Assembly (NCBI GenBank): GCA_003024985.2
Contig: PXIH01S0014091.1
DNA length: 10,474 nt
Source of the DNA: Euperipatoides rowelli
Taxonomy: Eukaryota; Onychophora; Udeonychophora; Euonychophora; Peripatopsidae
Strand: one strand, 5' to 3'
The position numbers were made by a program, and so were the translations under genes. This document shows, in pieces, positions 1 to 7,878 of this stretch (the stretch's first letter is position 1; the number at the start of each line of letters is the position of its first letter). The notes beneath the pieces were generated by a model. That model was not told the origin of the DNA. It saw only the letters and a list, made by a program, of their open reading frames with translations, and did not search any database.

Positions 1-59
1 TTTATATTAAAACACTATAAAACACAAAATTCTTATTTTAAAATGCTAAATTTCCAATT

Positions 60-65
60 TTTATT
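60..65 (-). promoter_or_regulatory. Possible polyadenylation signal AATAAA of the LINE
   Basis: A single AATAAA on the minus strand lies about 105 bases after the ORF2 stop. In DNA this AT-rich the hexamer is common by chance, so only its position after the element's last ORF supports it. Confidence 0.2.
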
Positions 66-171
66 TGCTAAAAAACACCAACTCTAATAATAATATGTCA
101 AGGTCAAATAATTCAGTGTTGAAATTCGATCAATAGAGAAGGTAATTTTTCTATACATAGGTTTTTAAAAT

Positions 172-890
172 TTAAAAAAGTTTGATTGAAGTTGTCAATT
201 TGTAAAGGATTTTTGAAAATAAGCAATTTTGTGAGTAAGGGATATCAAAGAGAGGGTGGTTATGGGTAAAATGAGAGGATTTTTTAAGGGTAATAGTAGA
301 TTTGAGTGGGACAGAATTTATATTATTATTTATCAAATTATATAGAAAATTTAGTGAGGAAATAGATCTTCGATATTCTAATGTGGGAATATGAAAAAGA
401 CTGCAGAGTTTGATATTGGACAATCTAATAGTATTTACATGAAATTTCTTAGTAAGATATAAAATGAACAAATATTGTATACGTTCAAGTTTCTAGCGGT
501 TCGCCTTTGTGCCGTCTAACAATAAGGGTGAGCAGTATTCCAAGAAAGGACGAATTAGAGTAAAGTATAGCTATAGAGTGATTTATTTGTTTACAGTTAT
601 AGACTCAATAGCACAACTTTTTAAGGTAGCCAGGGTTCTTGAAGCTCGAATAAAAGGTCTTTTAAGTAGTAGGATCATTACACCTTTTGAAGACGATTCA
701 AATCTGCATTCAAACACAAAAAAATCTTGACCAAATATGGAAAGATTTATATCCTTGTTCTTGCACAATTTAGTTTCTTGAACTAGGGCAATATGTGACA
801 CCAGATATTTAAGCAGGATTATTCTCTTAATAAAGAGTTAAGACCCTGTATATTTACTGATAAAAATCTAATATCTTTTACAAATGCCAT
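172..890 (-). pseudogene. ORF2 of the LINE: endonuclease start fused to reverse transcriptase C-terminus
   Basis: An ATG at 888-890 opens with MAFVKDIRFLSVNIQGLNS, the first strand and catalytic Asn region of the endonuclease/exonuclease/phosphatase fold used by LINEs to nick target DNA. After a TAA (819-821) and a frameshift the protein goes on with HIALVQETKL; the Glu of QET is the conserved metal ligand. The domain runs to about ITVNK near 586. Then, in the same frame but past two stops, comes LIRPFLEYCSPLLLDG and KLERIQ, the typical segment C-terminal to the reverse transcriptase, and a tail with LEYRRSISSLNFLYNLINNN ending at 172. The later endonuclease motifs (including the final SDH-type motif) and the polymerase motifs are missing. 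No activity is possible. Family-level assignment is sound; the clade is not resolved. Confidence 0.65.
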
Positions 891-992
891 TATAATCTTC
901 TATTGATAAAACACAAGAATTAAAATTTTGTTTTTTTACTAGGATTGTATTTTCCAGGGGATAATAAAATGTTCTTACTATGTTTAATAATG

Positions 993-1826
993 TTAAAATA
1001 AACTGTGGTCAATTTTATTACTAGGACGGATTGTCAAGGATATACATTTCTGAGAAACAGGAGCAATAGAAAGTATGCTGCTAGCACTAGGTTTTTTTCT
1101 TTCTTGAGTAGGTTCTATTTTCTAAATACCAATTTTTGCATTTTCCACATTTACTGCTTTACATAGCTTAACATTATGCCCAATACCGAAACATTTGAAG
1201 CACATAGGTTCTCGAAACCTTTTCCATTTAATTCAATAAAATGGGGTATTTGATCTATTGTAAAATCTTGATGAAGTCTTAGCTTCACATAAACAGGAGT
1301 CGTATAAAAAAAATTAACGGGTGAAGTTATTTTCTTTGTGAAAGCAGTACATACGATTCTTCCATACTTAATAAAATCATTTGCTTTATTTATTATAAAA
1401 TACATCCACAATTTTAACAGTAGTCAGGTTATCAAAGTCATCCTCATTTAGGTTGGAATCGTCAGAATATAAAACTTTAAATCTTTTCCAAGTTAAAACA
1501 ATGATTTAAATAGTTTTGAGTTGTCACTAGAATTAAATTTTAGAAAGATTACCAGTTTTCTCTTGTTTAAATTCTGTAACAAAATCCAAAATGTCTTTTT
1601 CTGTCACTTCAACGATCTCATCATTGTCTTTTACTATAGCGAAAATAAGCGTGTTATCTTCTATGATTTTAGATGCCATGTATATAATCCTAAAAGCATT
1701 CGGATATAGGTTTCCAAGATGTTTGTCAGCAATATTTGTATCAATAGCGCTGCCTAGATCTGGTTTACTGGTGTAAAGCTTTTCAGTCGGCATAATTTTG
1801 TAGTCTAGTAAGGTATAAACAATCAA
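993..1826 (-). pseudogene. Gag-like ORF1 of the LINE, zinc-knuckle nucleic-acid-binding protein, broken
   Basis: The firm evidence is a CX2CX4HX4C zinc knuckle (CFKCFGIGHNVKLC) encoded at 1161-1202, the arrangement found in Gag and LINE ORF1 proteins that bind the element RNA. In the same frame the C-terminal tail continues past an in-frame TAG (1122-1124) to a TAA at 993-995, giving a Ser/Pro-containing end. Upstream, a different frame at about 1210-1411 carries KLRLHQDFTIDQIPHFI, which fits the region just before the knuckle in such proteins, and 1533-1826 carries an acidic stretch (VEVTEKDILDFVTEF) that may be the N-terminal part. At least one frameshift lies near 1205-1215 and the stretch 1411-1533 is broken. 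The link from the N-terminal part to this protein rests on position and general resemblance only. Confidence 0.5.
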
Positions 1827-2417
1827 AAGGAATTAAATAAATCTTTCATTATGTATGGGATGGTTGTCATAAATAATTAATAAGTCTTCAAACAATATTA
1901 TTCTTCATTACTAAGAACAAATAGACAGTAATTGGATTAGGAAAATGATAAAACAATTTGCCGTTATGATTAATTATAGAATAAATGAACAGCAGTATTA
2001 CCGCGTGTATCCAAATAGCCTGTAAATCTCGGCGTTTTGTTATCAAAATTCAATTCTTGACAGGGAAAGTAGCTAAAATATTGGATTAAACACTTATATA
2101 GTTAATAAAATACTTTTCATCCAAAAATGCTTTCAAATAGGCTACTCACAAATTTGAAATACTTAGAATAAATCCTGTAACATGATCTACGAGAGCTCAC
2201 ATGCGCATTCCCATTATTTTATTTAAGTTTTAATTTTTGCTATATTTTTTTTGCTAAAGCTTAAGAAAATTATAATATAAATTATAATTATACTGTATAT
2301 TAAAAACAGTAATCCATATGTATTTATTAAAAGTAATAACGTCAATTTGAAATTTCAGTTTAAATGTATACATTTTACGTTTTGAACTTTTTAGATTGTG
2401 TGCGAGGGGGAGGGGGA
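1827..2417. other. AT-rich stretch without recognisable gene
   Basis: No coding signal, structured repeat or RNA gene was recognised on either strand. The 5' part of the LINE, including its internal promoter, would be expected to begin here but gives no readable protein. A purine run of two G5 tracts (2406-2416) leads into the hAT-like patch that follows. Confidence 0.4.
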
Positions 2418-2490
2418 GGTTAACCATCGGCTATCCGGATAGTAATGGCGGTTAATCGGTTAGGAAAATTAGCATTTTTGCCCATTCCTA
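2418..2490 (-). mobile_element. hAT-like transposon terminal fragment
   Basis: On the minus strand, position 2490 begins TAGGAATGGGCAAAAATG, which resembles the short terminal inverted repeats of hAT elements (TAG/CAG followed by TGGGCA). Inside it are CCTAACCGATTAACCG, the perfect 12-base palindrome CTATCCGGATAG (2431-2442) and GGTTAACC (2418-2425). Such repeated AACCGATTAACC-type subterminal motifs are known from hAT elements, where they bind transposase. The patch is clearly richer in GC than its surroundings. No partner terminus and no 8-base target duplication were found, so this may be one end of a deleted or nonautonomous copy. Confidence 0.4.
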
Positions 2491-2948
2491 ATTAAAATCC
2501 TTTTTATTTGATGAACATATTTTTACAAAATATACCGATCGATTTCAGCTATAGTAAGCTTTTTCAAGGCAAACAGCATGAGGACTTGAACAAATTTTCA
2601 TTTAAAAAAGATGTGTTAACGAACATTTTACCGATGAAAGAATAATACATTTAAAATTGTTTCTATAACAATGATACAGGAAATGATTTATTTAGAATTG
2701 TTTTTTTTTTTCTGAAATAAAAAAGGGATTCAAGCGTTAATTTTTTTATAAGATAGGCTGTACCATTAAGTTTAGTTTGTTTATTAGAAAAGAACGTTTA
2801 TATTGCAAAACTGTTTTTACACACAAAGAAAACAATAAAACCGAGTCAAAATTAACTAAATATGAAAAAGGAATTAATCAAACAGTCTATTTGAATACAA
2901 AATGTGTGTTGCTGCTAGAGCAAACCACAAACTAACATTCAATTGAGC
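2491..2948. other. AT-rich stretch, probably partly the 3' region of the neighbouring LINE tail
   Basis: No ORF of note and no structured repeat apart from a T-rich run near 2700-2711. The part nearest 2949 lies downstream of the stop codon of a LINE fragment on the minus strand and is likely its 3' untranslated region, but no poly(A) or simple-repeat tail defines the end. Confidence 0.3.
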
Positions 2949-3365
2949 CTAGTAAATCAGTTCATTGAACACATCATTAGAGACAAGGTAGCGTTTTAGT
3001 CTATGTTTAAAAGTAAATGAAGACCTGGACTGGACAACTTCAATTGGAAGACCGTTCCACCAACCAACTAGGCCTACACTATTTTCTATAAAATATTTTT
3101 TACAATCAAGCCTATAAGAATTATGATTAAGTTTATAGGGAGGACCACGAGTGAAACTAGTGGAACTAACTTTAAACAGATGTTCTCTACCTCTTTTTAC
3201 AACCTCCTTGTAGACAAGAACCAAGTTGTTAAAGAGGATTCTTTGTAGTGGAGTAAAAGTTCCTAAAATAGCGTATCTTACATGGTAGGGTGTCTGTCTA
3301 AAACCATAAAGTGACTTGGTAAATCTTTTAAAGATAAGGTTAAGTAATGATCTATCTTTTTTTAT
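2949..3365 (-). pseudogene. Reverse transcriptase C-terminal tail of a second non-LTR retrotransposon
   Basis: The frame is open from just after a TAA at 3366-3368 down to a stop at 2949-2951, about 138 codons, longer than the part starting at the first ATG. It reads LYGFRQTPYHVRYAIL, then TPLQRILFNNLVLVYK, then a TRG...YKL...R segment, and near the end WWNGLPIEVVQSRSSFTFKH. This is the widely shared LINE tail pattern: a helix that leads to a domain with R...KL...R, an FF/FI...V..WN.LP core, and a final FK helix. The tail lies after the polymerase domain; the rest of ORF2 is absent, consistent with the usual 5' truncation of LINE copies. It differs in sequence from the tail at 172-570, so it comes from a different family (CR1/L2-like or Jockey-like; not resolved). 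This piece itself has no internal stop. Confidence 0.6.
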
Positions 3366-3416
3366 TTACAGTAGTTAAATTAGACGGTTGAATCATGTCT
3401 ATATTTGTAGTATTAA

Positions 3417-4022
3417 TTATTTTTTAGATGTGTTTTTCTGTAGCTTAAAACCAAATTGTAATCTAAAGGTAGTGTATGGTTTTGGAGTTTCTTTGATATT
3501 TTCAATTGTTATTGCTAGATCTTTTTTTTTCTATATTTGAAGAGTGGATTTTATTTTCTTCTTTGTGTCTATCGTGGAGTTTTGTATCAAATTTTCCAAT
3601 GAATGGTACTATTATAATATTCTTTCCAAATATTTTTGATTTAATAATTTTGTCTATTTTATCTTTGGTTGCTTTTAAATGCAATTAAAATAATTATTTT
3701 TCTTCGTCGAACAGTCATAGCAAATCACTTCTTTATTTATATCAAATTCTTTTGTTAATTCTTTGAAGATTTCTGGTGCTATTTTTTTTCATCTAATTTG
3801 TTTATTAACCAGTTTGATTTTAATTTATTTTTTCTTTCTTGAATGAAACTTTTTTTATTTTTGTGGGGTATCTTGAATTTTGATATATTTTGGTATCTAT
3901 AACTTCAACATATTTTAAATCTTTTGATTTAAGTCAAACATAGAATGAGATGTACCAGGCCATCTCGTTTCCTCTGATACCATTTGAAACATGAAATTTT
4001 TGTTAATCAGATTAGAGAGATA
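3417..4022 (-). pseudogene. Unassigned Lys/Ile-rich coding remnant in several frames
   Basis: I do not recognise this protein. Six consecutive minus-strand segments each look coding, and each ends at a stop or needs a frame change: a first one with SEETRWPGTSHSMFDLN (about 3930-4010), one with VEVIDTKIYQNSRYPTKI, one with SNWLINKLDEK, one with IAPEIFKEL and VICYDCSTKK, one with IIIVPFIGKFDTKLHDRHK (about 3560-3625), and a last one with IKETPKPYTTFRLQFGFKL ending at TAA 3417-3419. Together they would make roughly 200 residues, basic and rich in Lys, Ile and Asn. Part of that bias simply follows from A-rich DNA, but the Trp, Pro, Cys and Gly-containing stretches do not. No transposase, reverse transcriptase or known host domain is visible. 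A decayed insertion from a large DNA virus or a Polinton-like element is one possibility, a lost host exon another; neither is shown. Confidence 0.35.
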
Positions 4023-4450
4023 TTAACCAAAGGAGCCTTCTCCATATAGAGAAGTACCCGTTATCCAATTAATTAGTGGACAGTTATGTTAATTTCATGT
4101 CTTGTTGATATATTTTATTATGAAAATATAATATGTTAGAGACATCAATTTTTTAATAGCTTGTTATTGATAACTAAGTTTGTGATAATTGATCAATGAT
4201 AACAAATGGGTTATTATTGTGGTGTTTGTGTGATTTTTATTATTTATTAATATTTAATTTACATGTATTTATTGTGTTTGCATAATAGTATACAGTGAGA
4301 CAAAATCTTCATTTTTTGACCTGTCAAGTCTTATCTTTATTTGTTTATAAAATTCACTAGTATACCTTTAGCTTTACATTAAATTGTAGAAAGTTTAGGA
4401 AAAACATTTTGTAATAACAACACAACTCGCTAAAGAGATCGTGGGAAATT
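4023..4450. other. AT-rich stretch without recognisable gene
   Basis: No coding signal on either strand. It contains the perfect 10-base palindrome ATTGATCAAT (4188-4197) within a run of TGATAA-like words, and CAGTGAGACAAAATC (4294-4308), which has the look of a pogo-type terminus but has no partner on the far side of the transposase. Confidence 0.35.
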
Positions 4451-4486
4451 GTCTCTCTGTGTACCACATGTGATACACAGTAAGAC
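4451..4486. repeat. Imperfect 36-base palindrome
   Basis: The core at 4457-4480 is a 24-base palindrome with a single mismatched pair: arms CTGTGTA and TACACAG around CACATGTG. Outer arms GTCT (4451-4454) and AGAC (4483-4486) add four pairs after two mismatches. It lies 170 bases beyond the stop codon of the pogo-like transposase remnant. It could be a footprint of two abutting inverted termini, a protein-binding dyad, or a hairpin; the sequence alone does not decide. Confidence 0.55.
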
Positions 4487-4600
4487 GATACATTTACTTT
4501 CATAAATTCAAGTCCTATGATAACTATTAAACATGAATCAGTCACTTCACAAAATGGTGTTTCATTGGTTTATCTCACTTTTGGACAATATAATTTCAAC

Positions 4601-4622
4601 ATTAGGCCTAATAATGGCCATT
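4601..4622. repeat. Two adjacent perfect palindromes, 12 and 10 bases
   Basis: ATTAGGCCTAAT (4601-4612) is followed directly by AATGGCCATT (4613-4622). Both are perfect dyads with GGCC centres in otherwise AT-rich DNA. They lie 35 bases beyond the stop codon of the pogo-like transposase remnant. Confidence 0.6.
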
Positions 4623-4656
4623 GTGGCAACTTTAACGCACATCAAGGTTGCCAAAA

Positions 4657-6592
4657 CTAACAGGATAATCGTTTTGTTTTCATTACTTCAGGCGGTGGAA
4701 GGAGCATGGCAATGTCTGATTCCTTAGTAGAAGCCAAATCTGGAATATTGGGCATTATAAAGCCAGCTGCTTTCGCACTCTTGCAAAGATAAGACACTTC
4801 AAAATCGCCATCTTCATCCTTGCCTTCTAGTATTTTTGCGACATAGAACACACTGTTGGGGAATCGTACAAGGACATAGTCATTAACAATAGGTTCCTGA
4901 TCCATTTCCTGGAACTCAAACGATTCAGTGTCATCAGAGGAATCATATAGAATCATGGGGGTGCAAGTGTCATCTTCATCGAAGGAATCATCTGAGGATT
5001 TGAATTGCACATTATGACACTGTTTTGGTGACTTAGAAAATAATATTTTAGCTGCCATTGAGTTTGCCTTTCTTAGTTGTTCTAGTTGTTTCAATATTGC
5101 TTTCTCTGCAATAACAGCTTTCTCTGGTGTGTTGGTCAAGATTATGCTTCTACCAGGTTGTCGTCCACCGCCCCTTCTCTTTCTGGGACTGCTTTCAGGA
5201 ATCCATTAAAATCTCTTGGCGATACATAAGGTTGTTGCCAATCACTGGAAGGACCTGCTTGATCAAGAGCCTTTGTAGATGTCTGACCAGGAGCATGAAC
5301 ACCCGATAAAATGCTGGTCTCTGGTACATTCTGTGGATGAAATTCGGTTTCAGACACACCCGGTAAAATGTTGGTTACAGAAACACCCTGTGGAGCATTG
5401 GTGGTAGATTCAAGTTGCACTCCGCTGCTGCTAGGTGTAGGCATCTGAACTTCTGGTCTATCTGTCACTGCTGAAGTTAGAAAATCTGAATCCTGAAAGA
5501 CATGTGAATTAAATGGGTAAATTCCACACTTTGCGAAACCCATAGTAATATTTGTTGGTGTCATTGCCTTCATGTGACTTGAGCGTTCCCTATATATTCA
5601 GCTACTTGTAAATTGCCATGGGTGTTCCTGGATTCCTCATCATCATCCAGGATTATAATATGTCTTAAAAGGCCCAAAAATACGAACATCTAAGGGTTGC
5701 AGTTTGTGGCTGCAGTGAGGTGGGAGTGCAAACAATGCAACTCCTGCTTCTTTTGCCATATCCAAACTTCGATTGACATATGACTCTCATGATTGTCTAA
5801 TATAATCAGCGTTGGACTTTCCTTTGAGCTATACGAATGCTTAATGAAATGTTCCATAACTCTCGTAAACAATTATGCATTCATCCAACCAGTGGAACTT
5901 GCCAGACCAAGGTACCGGGTGGTGTTCTGTTCAACATGTGGGTCTTAAAATTCTTGCGAGGAAATACCATAACGGGAGGTAATGTTCCTGCTGCACAAAT
6001 GATTGCTTCAATTGTAACTAACACTCCTCTTCCCCCACTAGTGCCCTGATTAACTTGCTTCACCCCTTTCCTAGCAATAATCTTTTTCGGTTTCTGTACC
6101 ATAGTTGTTCCTGTTTCATCCGAGTTAAAAACCCGGGAAGCAACAGCTAACGTGATAGATACTGGCTAGATTGTCATAGAGCCTGTTCACATTGTGTGCA
6201 TTGAATGAAGTTAATCGTGAAAGGCTGCATCCCTCTGGTTGCCTAATACTGAGGTTCTGGTTACTATGTAAAAAACCTCTCATCCATTCCAGTCCAGCAC
6301 ATTTGTTTGCTTGCCAAGATTGTGGTAAGTTGATATTATTTCTTTCGGCCATTTCAAAAGCAAGTCATCGTAGAGCTGTTGTCGACAAGCCGTAACACAT
6401 TTTGCTGTATGTGTCGATATATTCACTGAGATCATGCTTATGTTTTTCTGTGAATATTTTCCTAACTGCATAATTTGGTACCATATTTATGGGTGCTTCC
6501 GGTTGTGCTTTCTGTTTCTTAACATATCGATGCAAGGTTTGAAAAGGAACATTTTTTGCTTCTGCTGCCTCTCTAATTGAATGATGTTCTTG
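4657..6592 (-). pseudogene. pogo/jerky-type DDE transposase, heavily broken
   Basis: This is a transposase of the pogo branch of the Tc1/mariner superfamily, a nuclear enzyme that cuts and pastes its own element. Domains on the minus strand in order: a Psq helix-turn-helix (HSIREAAEAKNVPFQTLHRY, 6525-6583); a second, Tc5/CENP-B-type helix-turn-helix (QSWQANKCAGLEWMRGFL to LSRLTSFNAHNV, about 6190-6330); the DDE_1 catalytic domain with NSDETG, LILDNHESH and HKLQPLDVRIFGPFK; GFAKCGIYPFN; a Ser/Pro/Thr-rich linker; a basic RKRRGGGRQPGRS stretch; an acidic region; and a C-terminal domain with DYVLVRFPNSVFYVAKIL ending in a stop at 4657. Breaks: TGA 6365-6367, frameshift near 6155, frameshift near 5915, TAA 5873-5875, frameshift near 5760, at least two between 5575 and 5650, and one near 5180. 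The extreme N-terminus is missing: a TGA sits just upstream of 6592. No terminal inverted repeats were found. Confidence 0.85.
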
Positions 6593-7114
6593 TCAGGTTA
6601 TCACTTTGAAGTGGGCCAGTCATGGTGAAATGATGTGTAGGGTAATAGAGGAAATATATAGATATTAAATGATTATGTTGGAATAAACTCACATGACAAT
6701 GAAATCAAAAATAGACTTAAAATGAGTAAATTTTAATTACAGTACTTAGAAAATAAAATTGAGTAGAGATCAAAAAAATATCTTTTTTTTTTTAAATATA
6801 ACTCAGGATCAAGTTCAGGAATTACTGTGCTTGATTTTTGAGACAGTTATATGTAAGCAAATTCTTCAGAGGTATAGAAGAGAACAGAACAGGTTCTTAA
6901 AAAATACAGTATGTATATTTAGATGATGAGAAGAATTATATATTTCAAATCAAAAAAATATTGGCAAATGAAATAACAGAATGTAAGTTAAAAAAAATTT
7001 ATTTCGATCAGGGATAGCCTTTGCACCATGTAGGGTTGTTTAACAACAAATATCTCAACATTGTATGACAAATAATATTCTTCCTCCATTCACGGGACTG
7101 TCAAAACGAATAAC
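6593..7114. other. AT-rich stretch upstream of the transposase remnant
   Basis: No gene or RNA is recognisable. The missing N-terminal codons, promoter and terminal repeat of the pogo-like element would belong here, but no start codon in frame and no sequence matching an inverted repeat of the other flank were found. It contains a T-run (6782-6793) and several A-runs. Confidence 0.35.
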
Positions 7115-7494
7115 TGTTATAGTACCTTTAGGCCTGAAATGGGGAATAATTATTATATTTTATTACTAGACTATGCTAGGCAGACGTGGGGACTGGGGGA
7201 AGTGGCCTAGGACTATAAACAAAGAGGGGAGAGGGAAGTAGCTGAAAGAGAATAGGTTAAGACTAAGACATACTACTAAAGTACTCTAAAGATGTATTTA
7301 TTATGATCAGGAGTGAGGTATTCCAGGGAAGATGGTTATATGGAAATAGATTAGTTCTAGTCTTATTGGAGCTCCGGGGAGAGGTCGAAGTGACAGATGA
7401 GGATGAGTTTTCTTACAGGTCCAGGCTGTGGTCGGAGATAAGGGTGAAGAGATTTCTTCTGAACCATTTTATCCTTTTAGCACTTGGCTAGAAT

Positions 7495-7503
7495 TATAAA
7501 AAG
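7495..7503 (+). promoter_or_regulatory. TATA-box-like motif
   Basis: TATAAAAAG follows a GC-richer stretch and precedes an AATAAA at 7707-7712 by about 200 bases. The pair would fit a short transcription unit such as the R region of an LTR. The motif alone is weak evidence in AT-rich DNA. Confidence 0.2.
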
Positions 7504-7667
7504 AGATCCAAATTATCTGGTTATGTTGATTACACTATATTATATTCCTTATTGCACATTATGGTTATAATTCCTGTAGTTCTAGAGGTTATGAAGACTT
7601 TGGTTGATTACATTACAAATCAGGATACAGTTTCTTTATAAGTGTTTATTTTAGAATGTATAACTCT

Positions 7668-7682
7668 GGTTGCGTGGCAACC
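7668..7682. promoter_or_regulatory. X-box-like inverted repeat (possible RFX site) or small hairpin
   Basis: GGTTGC and GCAACC form a perfect 6-base inverted repeat around GTG. Paired GTTGC/GCAAC half-sites with a short spacer are the known binding pattern of RFX transcription factors, which drive cilium genes in animals. The spacing of three is tolerated in the consensus. No ciliary or other host gene is visible next to it, and it lies just before the AATAAA at 7707-7712, so an RNA hairpin is an equal alternative. Confidence 0.3.
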
Positions 7683-7868
7683 GGGTCTCTATTGTAGAAG
7701 TTGGGAAATAAAGTAATTACTATTAATATTAATGTTCAATTGGTGAATAGTATTTGATGCTTTTATAGACCATTCTCAGGTCTGCTACACTGTGTGCAGT
7801 ACTTTATCACACTATCATCATAATTTTATTTGTATCATAAAATAAAGTAGCCTAATATACGTAAATGG

Positions 7869-7878
7869 GTCACGTGAC
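7869..7878. promoter_or_regulatory. CACGTG E-box within a perfect GTCACGTGAC palindrome
   Basis: The 10-base palindrome GTCACGTGAC matches the CLEAR-type E-box bound by MITF/TFE and USF family bHLH-zip factors. A second GGTCACGTGA occurs about 610 bases further on. Both are rare words in DNA of this composition, but no host gene is identified nearby. Confidence 0.3.

Larger units (their letters stand above)
50..1826 (-). mobile_element. Internally deleted non-LTR (LINE) retrotransposon remnant
   Basis: Read on the minus strand, the pieces follow the order of a two-ORF LINE of the I/Jockey type: a gag-like ORF1 with a CCHC knuckle (993-1826), a 102-base gap, ORF2 from an ATG at 888-890 with the start of an apurinic-like endonuclease domain, then the C-terminal tail of a reverse transcriptase down to 172, and an AT-rich 3' stretch with AATAAA. 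The central reverse transcriptase domain (no YxDD motif) and the second half of the endonuclease are absent, so about 2 kb has been lost between roughly 570 and 590. The outer limits are not defined: no target-site duplication or poly(A) tail was found, so 50 and 1826 mark only the recognisable extent. Order and shared strand argue for one copy rather than three chance fragments. Confidence 0.65.

Noticed and set aside
509-730. Plus-strand open frame of 73 codons
   Set aside because: It is the antisense shadow of the LINE endonuclease and reverse transcriptase tail, which carry clear motifs.
4026-4043. GEGSFG on the minus strand, like a protein kinase glycine-rich loop
   Set aside because: A stop codon follows at once and none of the later kinase motifs (VAIK, HRD, DFG) appears in the following frames.
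4533-4727. Plus-strand open frame of 64 codons opposite the transposase end
   Set aside because: It overlaps the C-terminal domain of the minus-strand transposase remnant and shows only hydrophobic composition with no domain.
4294-6850. Terminal inverted repeats for the pogo-like element (for example CAGTGAGAC at 4294 or CAGTTATTCG on the minus strand at 7117)
   Set aside because: No pair on the two sides matched in the right orientation over more than a few bases; the ends cannot be defined.
7303-7491. Plus-strand open frame of 62 codons
   Set aside because: No recognisable domain; it lies in a purine-rich block that is better read as noncoding, perhaps LTR.
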